This document shows positions 8,104 to 13,302 of a stretch of DNA of 13,302 nt, piece by piece (the stretch's first letter is position 1; every line of letters starts with the position of its first letter). Under the pieces are notes generated by a model. That model saw nothing but the letters and a program-made list of their open reading frames with translations. It searched no databases and was not told where the DNA came from. The position numbers and the translations under genes are program-made. Source of the DNA: Candidatus Altimarinota bacterium. GTDB lineage: Bacteria > Patescibacteriota > Gracilibacteria > BD1-5 > UBA6164. The DNA lies in NCBI GenBank assembly GCA_027066255.1, contig JAMOOA010000073.1:1-13302 (forward strand), given 5' to 3'.

Positions 8104-8436
8104 TTATTCTAAGGTATTGAGCACATCTTTGCAATTTCATGCAATATCATATTCAATGTCTCAGAATGCAATATTTACACTGCAAACAGGGAAAGAGCTC
8201 CCGCTGCTAGTAACTTTCTTTCCATTACAGGCTTGAGATTTACGGGAAGTTTTAATACATGTTTGAGAATCCCTTATGACAAAAGCTCTTCCATTAACTA
8301 ACCTATCACCTTCCTCAGACTTCATTATAGAGGTTATATTCTTAATTGTATTTTCTTGAGCTTCTGCTGCGGATACTGAAAGACAGAATCAGAGTCACAC
8401 TATCCCAACCGTAGTTCACATTTTTGAAAGAGCCAT
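8104..8436 (-). CDS. Small secreted protein with four cysteines after the signal peptide
   Basis: I do not recognise this 110-aa protein. Its N-terminus is a plain Sec signal peptide: MALSK, a hydrophobic core (about 6-22) and the AAEA-QE cleavage region near residue 27. The mature part has four cysteines (60, 70, 85, 102), an even number compatible with two disulfides. It shows alternating polar and beta-like segments (GRAFVIRD, SSFPVCSVNIAFGDIEYDI). Five UGA codons read as Gly, three of them inside the signal peptide, so a standard-code gene finder would miss it. It is the first gene after a strong promoter and lies 54 bases upstream of murA. Surface or periplasmic function is inferred from the signal peptide only. 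It might also be an adhesin- or pilin-like subunit. TAA stop. Confidence 0.68.
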
Positions 8437-8462
8437 ATTTTATGGTTATTTTTAATAACTCA

Positions 8463-8490
8463 ATTCTAGGAAGAGGAGAGCTTTTGTCAA
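8463..8490 (-). promoter_or_regulatory. Promoter for the secreted-protein/murA operon
   Basis: On the minus strand there is a perfect TTGACA (8490-8485), a 16-base spacer and TAGAAT (8468-8463). Predicted start near 8456, about 20 bases before the ATG. Confidence 0.78.
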
Positions 8491-8525
8491 TAAGATTTGT
8501 GTTTCAAGAGGTCTCTGAAAATAGA

Positions 8526-8553
8526 TTGACAATAGGGGGTAGAAAAATATGAT
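8526..8553 (+). promoter_or_regulatory. Promoter for the PP2C-like membrane protein
   Basis: A perfect TTGACA (8526-8531), a 16-base spacer and TATGAT (8548-8553). Predicted start near 8560, about 35 bases before the ATG. It lies back to back with the promoter of the murA operon, 35 bases between the two -35 boxes. I see no obvious operator between them. Confidence 0.78.
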
Positions 8554-8594
8554 GAATACAAGGAAAAATACTTTCATAATCCCTTCACTGAACA

Positions 8595-10499
8595 ATGCTC
8601 GAAATCAATGTAAAGAAGATGGACTTTGATGGAAAAAATACCATCATCTCACGTGTTGTGAATCTAGATGTTTCGCTCGATCTGATAGTTCTTATCAGTG
8701 TCAAAGATGAAAGCTTTGGAGAACTCTTTCTCAATAAAATACTCGATTCTATTATAGATAGAATCCATTTGCAGAGTACTTATAAAGATTTTTCATTAGC
8801 GCTGGAAAACATCAACGCATTTCTCTCTACTTGGAAAAATGAGAATGATAGTTTAAAAGGAGTTCATGCAATTTTAGGTATTCTAGAGGGAAAGAATTTT
8901 TTGTTTTCTAACCTTGGATCGTCTTCATGCTACTTAATCAATAGTCATAATGACGTTATAGAAGCTACAGAAAAGGAAGAAAAATCTAAGAATTTTGGTT
9001 TTATATCAAATGGGCAGGTAGATAATGGGGAGACTATTCTCTTAGGGACAACGCGTGTACTAGATTATCTTTCCAAATGAGATATTACAGATGGGGCAAG
9101 ATTGGAAGATATAGAAGGGTTTAATGAGAATATCAAGATGATTTTTAAGTCAGAAAAACCAAAGAAAAATATAGCAATCATATCTTTTAGAAATAATGAA
9201 ATCTCCTCTCAACAAAGAGATTCAAGGCTTTCGGATATTATGTATCGAGGAATGAAGTTTTTAGATAATAATGTCATAAAAACAGTTCTTGCCTATAGTA
9301 TGTCTCTCAAAAAGAAAGTTCTTGCTCAGTCGAAGCAGTCAAAAAATATCTTATTTTTTCTTTGAATGATAGTATGTTCTATAATCCTTTATACGATCCT
9401 TTCAGGGTTTGTGAGTATTTCTTCAGGAAATAGAGACGCAGAAGAAGCAAAGGTGAATCTCTTGCAAGCTCGTGAATATGTGAGACTCGCAAGTGAAAAT
9501 ATTAACAATCCTGATATTTTTTCATTGAATATAAAAAATGGAGAAGATATTATTACAGCGATACAACAACAAGAGCTTTTCTTGAACGATGTTTCAAAGG
9601 TTCGTGATGACATATCGCTCCTTAAGAAGCAATTCAATGGGATAGAGACATTTACATCAACAGAAGATAATACCCTATATATAAGTGAAAGTATAAAGAA
9701 TCCAGTAAAGATCGTGAGTGTTGCAGATAAATTATTTATAGTGACACAGGATTCTATCATTGGACCAATTATTAGTGGGCAGGAGCCTGAGATGCATGAA
9801 TTTGAGAATTTTTCTTGAAATGATGTATTTATAGATGCTTCAGTTCAAAATACTGATATTATTCTTCTTACATCCTTGTGAAAAGTTGTGAACTATGCGA
9901 AAAATGGATTCTATAGCTACCTCGATGTTGAAAATCAACCAACATGGGAAGAGTCAAATATCCTTTCTTCTTATGGGCAAAACATTTATCTTCTTGGTAA
10001 AAAAAGAGACCAATTATATAGACATAAAAAAGTTGCAGGGAAATTTCAGGAGGGAGTATGATATCTAAAAGATGAAGATGCAGCCAATATTGGAGTTATT
10101 TTGAGCGTAGCTATTGATGGAGGAATATATATATTAAAAAGAGATCTCTCTCTCGTAAAACTCTTTGTTTCACCAAAATATAGACTTGAGAGTATTATTC
10201 TCAATAATCTCCCGAAAAACTATGACAGGGAAGACGACAATGAAAATATATCTATATATACGGCAAATAATCTTAATTATTTTTACATACTCCTTGGGAA
10301 TAGGGTTCTTGTGTTTGAACCAAATACCTGAAGATATCAGGATGTAAAATCTATGCAATACCTCTGACAGGTAGAAGCAAGAGACTTTGATATAGAAGAT
10401 TTCTTTGTAGCTGATGATGGGGAAATATTCCTTCTTGGACAACAATGACTCTATAAGCTTAAATTTGAAGTGAGTGATGGTAAACTAATAGTAAGGTAA
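8595..10499 (+). CDS. PP2C-like domain, one membrane helix and an external propeller-like domain
   Basis: The 634-aa protein has three parts. Residues about 1-200 look like a degenerate PP2C/SpoIIE-type phosphatase fold: long alternating strands (LDLIVLISVKD), then FGFISNGQVDNGETILLGTT (144-163 region), which resembles the G-x-x-x-x-G-D-x-x-x-L end of such domains. Clear metal-binding aspartates of active enzymes are not evident. Residues about 251-275 form a transmembrane helix. Residues about 280-350 look like a coiled coil (EEAKVNLLQAREYVRLASEN). From about 355 to the end, repeated short strands (KIVSVADKLFIVTQDSII, DIILLTSLGKVVNYAK, NIYLLGKKRDQLYRHK, EIFLLGQQGLYKLKF) suggest a beta-propeller. 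Eight UGA codons read as Gly. It may be a sensor passing an outside signal to a cytoplasmic phosphatase-like domain, but the function is unknown. TAA stop. Confidence 0.7.
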
Positions 10500-10503
10500 A
10501 CCC

Positions 10504-10542
10504 CACAAAAAGACTTCCTAAATACTAGGAAGTCTTTTTGTG
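10504..10542. terminator. Bidirectional terminator between the PP2C-like and YebC genes
   Basis: A perfect 17-bp stem (10504-10520 with 10526-10542) with a five-base loop AATAC. It has A- and T-tracts on either arm, placed 5 bases after one stop codon and 8 bases from the convergent one. Confidence 0.92.
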
Positions 10543-10550
10543 AAGGGTTA

Positions 10551-11321
10551 TTATGTCTGAAATGTATTCTTCTCAATAAACGCATCAACTTTTTTATCTA
10601 ATTCTTCAGAAATGATTTCATTAGAAGAAACAAGAGTTACATCTTCGTCTTCATCAAAAGCTTGAATCATCTTCTTGAATTTTAGGGCTGTATCAAAATC
10701 TGTAATCTCAACCTCACTATCAGGGATATAGTCTATTTTTGATTCAAATATATCTATACTTTTGTCAGTAAAAAACTCTTCGACTGTATGAAAACTATCA
10801 ATGTTAGTAATTATCTTGATATATCAGGCTCCTTGCACTATATCTTCGGCATCTGTATCGAATACAAGCTCCTCTATACTATTGTAGCTATGTTCTTGAG
10901 GGTCTATAAATAGGATTCCTTTTCTCTGAAATACCCAGGAAACAGCTCAAGACTCTCAAAGATTTCCTCCGTATCTAGAAAAAGTATGTCTGATATTTGA
11001 AACAGTTCTGTTTTTATTGTCGGTAATAGTTGAGACTATGAGAGCTATACCACTAGGACCATATCATTCATAGACTATTTCAAGAATTTGCTCTCCTGAA
11101 GTATCTTCACCAGTTCATTTCTTGATAGCTCTATCGATATTGTCATTTGGGACTCCTTCTTTTTTTGCTTTGACTATGGCAGCAGCAAGAGAAGCATTAT
11201 CATCTGGATTTCCTCACTTTTGAGCTGCTATTGCTATAAGCTTTGCGTGAATAGAAAATACTTTTCATTTTACTGAGTTTACAGCGTTCTTTCTTGCCTG
11301 TACAACGGGACCTCTTCACAT
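10551..11321 (-). CDS. yebC: YebC/PmpR (TACO1)-family protein
   Basis: The family was annotated as DNA-binding regulators; members are also linked to translation, assisting ribosomes at difficult sequences (TACO1, YebC). The 256-aa protein has the whole family signature: [20 protein letters not shown] at the start, [13 protein letters not shown] (61-73), [16 protein letters not shown] (81-96), [13 protein letters not shown] (103-114) and [19 protein letters not shown] (117-135). Eight UGA codons read as Gly (2, 19, 36, 69, 86, 122, 125, 166). Residues 69, 86, 122 and 125 are family-conserved glycines, which is strong evidence for the code. Codon 2 itself is UGA. It is a single-gene unit with its own promoter and a double stop TAA TAA. 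Confidence 0.94.
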
Positions 11322-11349
11322 ATTCTGAAGTTAGTAGATATAGAAGTAT

Positions 11350-11377
11350 ATCCTATATCTTTTTAGTATTTTGTAAA
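11350..11377 (-). promoter_or_regulatory. Promoter for yebC
   Basis: On the minus strand TTTACA (11377-11372), a 16-base spacer and TAGGAT (11355-11350). The likely start near 11343 gives a leader of about 22 bases. An inverted repeat AGATATAG/CTATATCT (11336-11343, 11353-11360) overlaps the -10 and start site and might be an operator; that is speculative. Confidence 0.55.
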
Positions 11378-11403
11378 GACAAGAAAAAACTCTCAAAAAA
11401 CTT

Positions 11404-11431
11404 TTGCCAAAAGGAGATTTTTATATACAAT
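11404..11431 (+). promoter_or_regulatory. Promoter for the bL25 gene
   Basis: TTGCCA (11404-11409), a 16-base spacer and TACAAT (11426-11431). Predicted start near 11438 gives a leader of about 50 bases that contains the hairpin at 11449-11470. Confidence 0.5.
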
Positions 11432-11448
11432 TTGCTGGCTTAATTTTG

Positions 11449-11470
11449 AAGATGCCGAGTAGGGCATTTT
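11449..11470 (+). promoter_or_regulatory. Leader hairpin upstream of bL25
   Basis: ATGCC (11452-11456) pairs with GGCAT (11463-11467) around the loop GAGTAG. One G-U and two A-U pairs extend it outwards, and a short T-run follows. It sits in the predicted 5' leader, 18 bases before the start codon. It could be an autoregulatory site, since bL25 binds 5S rRNA loop E, or a weak attenuator. It has no confirmed family match. Confidence 0.3.
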
Positions 11471-11488
11471 ATTTATCACAAGAACATT

Positions 11489-12142
11489 ATGACACAAATA
11501 GTATTAGAAACAGAAGTAAGAGCAAAAGATGAAGACGTAAAAACTCTCAGAAATGAGAATACAATACCAGCTATAGTATACGGAAAAACACAGGAACCTA
11601 TTTCTCTTAAAATAGATAACTCAAAACTCTTAAGAGCTTATCGTACAGCATGAGAAAGTACTATTATCAATCTTAAAGTAGGAAAAGAAGATATTGAAGT
11701 GTTGATTCATAAGATTGATAGAAACCCTGTAACGGGAGATTTCCTTCATATGGATTTCTACGCACTTACTAGAGGTGAAAAACTTACTACACGTATTGCA
11801 CTTCATTTTATCTGAGATGCACCTGCTGAAAAAGAAGGGGCTATCATTAATGAAGCTGTAAAAGATATAGAAGTAAAATGTCTTCCAAGAAATCTAGTAG
11901 ATCACTTTGATATTGATCTTTCAGTACTTAAAGAAATAGGGGACACAGTTACACTTGCAGATATTGGACTCGATATAGAGAAATATGAAATAGACATGCC
12001 AATAGAAACTCCACTAGTACTCGCAGCTCAACCAGCGAAAGTTGAAGTTGAAGAGACTATAGTTACAGAAGGAGAAGAGGGAGAAGCTGATGGGGAATCA
12101 TCTGAATGAGTAGAATCTGAAAATTCTTCTGAAAAAGAGTAA
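11489..12142 (+). CDS. rplY: Large ribosomal subunit protein bL25 (Ctc/TL5 long form)
   Basis: Binds 5S rRNA in the central protuberance of the 50S subunit. The 217-aa protein is the long (CTC/TL5) type. The N-terminal 5S-binding domain spans about 1-92 (LETEVRAKDEDVKTLRNENT, IPAIVYGKTQEPISLKID, VLIHKIDRNPVTGDFLHMDFY). The C-terminal beta domain covers about 93-185 (IGDTVTLADIGLDIEKYEID). An acidic tail, rich in Glu and Ser (about 186-217), closes it. Three UGA codons read as Gly, in YRTAGEST, HFIGDAP and SSEGVES. No Shine-Dalgarno is present at the ATG. It has its own promoter and leader hairpin. TAA stop. Confidence 0.95.
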
Positions 12143-12170
12143 AAAGCTAAAACATAAAACATACTTGTAA

Positions 12171-12204
12171 AAAAACAGTTCTATCATATGATAGAACTGT
12201 TTTT
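12171..12204 (+). terminator. Terminator after bL25
   Basis: A perfect 15-bp stem (12171-12185 with 12190-12204) with an ATAT loop and A- and T-runs at its ends. It lies 28 bases after the stop codon and 20 bases before the next start. That gene therefore needs its own promoter (perhaps TATTAT near 12209-12216) or read-through. Confidence 0.88.
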
Positions 12205-12224
12205 AATTATATTATGTATTGTAT

Positions 12225-12542
12225 ATGAAAGTTGTATTATTTGGGGAATGAGATAAAACAAAGCAATTGGAAGAAAAAGTAAAAATGGTTCTTACAGAGT
12301 TAGGACTTGTAGATATGGTAGAGCTCAAGATGACTACTGATGAGGATTACAAAAAGGAGCTTGATATAAAGGAAATGCCGGCTCTCATTATAGAAGAAGA
12401 GTCTATAGATTTCAAGGATATCATTTTTGAAGGACTTGTTCCAGAAGAGGATGAGCTCAAGTCCATGTTTGTAAGTATTATCTGAGGATGATCAGAGTGA
12501 GGATGTGCTCCTGAGGGATGTGGAAGTGGTTGCTCTTGTTAA
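12225..12542 (+). CDS. Small thioredoxin-fold-like protein with a Cys/Gly-rich tail
   Basis: The 105-aa protein has the layout of small single-domain thioredoxins: first strand MKVVLFG, helix KTKQLEEKVKMVLTELG (11-27), second strand MVELKMT, and a cis-proline-type segment KEMPALIIEEE (49-59). A last helix follows (EDELKSMFVSII, 75-86). The CXXC expected after the first strand is absent; the sequence is FGEGDKT. It ends in an unusual tail, GGGSEGGCAPEGCGSGCSC (87-105), with four cysteines. UGA encodes Gly at residues 9, 87, 89 and 92, three of them in the tail. A metal- or Fe-S-binding or redox role is possible, but I cannot assign a function. The start ATG lies 20 bases after the bL25 terminator; TAA stop. 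Confidence 0.72.
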
Positions 12543-12550
12543 GAATTTAA

Positions 12551-12596
12551 GATTTTAAAAAAGTACTCCTAGTCTCGGGGGTACTTTTTTAAAATC
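12551..12596. terminator. Bidirectional terminator between the thioredoxin-like and surface-protein genes
   Basis: A stem of about 19 bp (12551-12569 with 12578-12596, one G-U pair) around an 8-base loop. It contains a core GTACTCC/GGGGTAC and runs of A and T on both sides, and sits between two convergent stop codons. Confidence 0.9.
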
Positions 12597-12598
12597 TG

Positions 12599-13302
12599 TT
12601 ATGAAACTGGACTTGCCTCATCACTCATTACTTTTTCTGTAACTACAGGTTCTACTTGTACAGGTTTTGCTTTGTTTTTCACTATAGTGAAGGCATTAGA
12701 GTGGAGAGATTCTCAATCTTTTCCTATATAATCTACTTTATAAACGTTGAGTCCTGTTTTTAGGTTTCCAAACTCCTCATTTGCAAAATATGCCCAATAC
12801 GTTCCATACTGAGGAAATTTCCTTAACACATAGCCATTTATACTTATCTGTTTTACTATTCCAGCAGGAACTCTCCCTTCTATCATAACAACTCAGGCAT
12901 CAGTAGTATAAGGGTTTTGTTTTGGGGATATGAACTGAAACTCTGTTGCGTCGAGAGAATAGTTTTCCACTTTGAAGAGGGGTTCATTTGCTGGAGCAAT
13001 TCCATAATTGTAGTAGACGGTATATACTTGCTTTCCAAGAACCTCCTGACTATCATTGTAGATTTTTATAATTATATCATTTTCTTTTTGTTTTGTTGAA
13101 ACAGCTTTTATTTCAAAGGTTTTATCTTGAGTGTTTATAGTGGCTTTCTTCCCAGAGATAATTATCTGAGATATATCTCCATTTAGAAAACTTCCTTTTA
13201 TGTCGATAGTTTCTGTTGTAATAGTTGATTCATCTTCAAGATTTTCTATTTTTAAGAGCCCGCTCTGACTTATGCTATTTACGAGTTCTGTCTCAGAGGA
13301 TG
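12599..13302 (-). CDS. Cell-surface protein with Ig-like beta-sandwich domains, 3' part
   Basis: Open to the window edge; the last 234 residues are present, ending in TAA. I see two beta-rich units. The first (IDIKGSFLNGDISQIIISGK, KATINTQDKTFEIKAVS, IIIKIYNDSQEVL, YTVYYNYG) has the strand-NG-turn-strand pattern of Glucodextranase-B/Ig-like domains on surface proteins. The second (EFQFISPKQNPYTTDAGVVM, VPAGIVKQISINGYVLRKFP, LKTGLNVYKVDYIGKDGE) repeats the pattern. It ends with a Val/Glu-rich tail (VQVEPVVTEKVMSDEA). There is no C-terminal membrane anchor or sorting motif, so attachment, if any, must be N-terminal. Two UGA codons read as Gly. The N-terminus and exact role are outside the window. 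Confidence 0.72.

Noticed and set aside
9389..9760. Minus-strand open frame inside the PP2C-like gene.
   Set aside because: Antisense shadow; no promoter or homology.
11336..11360. Inverted repeat AGATATAG/CTATATCT near the yebC promoter as an operator.
   Set aside because: Eight AT-rich bases per arm can arise by chance in such DNA and no regulator is known; it is mentioned only with the promoter.
1..13302. Many genes look frameshifted or split into fragments (for example 752-1408 and 1643-1855, or 3548-3763 and 3767-4477).
   Set aside because: The breaks are all single in-frame UGA codons with the reading frame continuing unchanged and homology running through. They are recoded glycine codons, not pseudogenes.
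1..13302. UGA as tryptophan (code 4) or selenocysteine.
   Set aside because: UGG is used for Trp in the same genes, and UGA sites fall on conserved glycines. UGA is far too frequent for selenocysteine, and no SECIS-like structures are apparent.
1..13302. CRISPR array, insertion sequence, phage genes, tRNA or rRNA.
   Set aside because: No regularly spaced repeats, transposase motifs, terminal repeats or cloverleaf-like sequences were seen.

Overview
The window is AT-rich bacterial DNA in which UGA is read as glycine (genetic code 25). Under the standard code almost every gene would look broken. Reading UGA as Gly gives 15 clean genes, 13 of them complete, containing about 65 in-frame UGA codons. 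All 15 end in TAA or TAG. Several of these UGAs fall on family-invariant glycines, for example two of the three in the GGG motif of the diaminopimelate decarboxylase and two in the GGNLGESG motif of YebC. This code is known from the CPR/Patescibacteria lineages Absconditabacteria (SR1) and Gracilibacteria (BD1-5/GN02), so the source is very probably one of these. No start codon in the window has a recognisable Shine-Dalgarno sequence.

Layout. 1-588 (+): 3' part of a histidyl-tRNA synthetase. 589-751: leader of the next gene, with a TATAAT box, a 22-codon ORF and a strong hairpin that look like an attenuator. 752-2002 (+): LysA-type PLP decarboxylase. It converges through a shared terminator with a U32-family tRNA-hydroxylase-like protein at 2038-3426 (-). 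Divergent promoters at 3460-3517 separate that gene from a tight (+) operon of pyrB, a YbaK/ProX-type tRNA deacylase and a MurF-type ligase (3548-6253). 6290-8436 (-) is a second operon: a small secreted protein, murA, a small membrane protein and a small unknown protein. A back-to-back promoter pair (8463-8553) separates it from a 634-aa PP2C-like membrane protein at 8595-10499 (+). A bidirectional terminator follows, then a YebC-family regulator at 10551-11321 (-). Another divergent promoter region leads to ribosomal protein bL25 (11489-12142, +) and a small thioredoxin-fold-like protein with a Cys/Gly tail (12225-12542, +). A last bidirectional terminator meets the 3' part of a cell-surface Ig-like-domain protein (12599-13302, -).

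How the genes fit together. Much of the content is translation and translation quality control (HisRS, tRNA deacylase, U32 protein, bL25, YebC) or envelope building (MurA, MurF-like ligase, possibly DAP decarboxylase, a secreted protein, a surface protein). PyrB is the only nucleotide-biosynthesis gene. There is no mobile element, CRISPR array, tRNA or rRNA in the window. The most interesting items are the pervasive UGA recoding, the possible leader-peptide attenuator before the decarboxylase, MurA with Asp at the catalytic Cys position, the MurF-like ligase without its N-terminal domain, the PP2C-like transmembrane protein, and the thioredoxin-like protein that has lost CXXC but gained a four-Cys tail.
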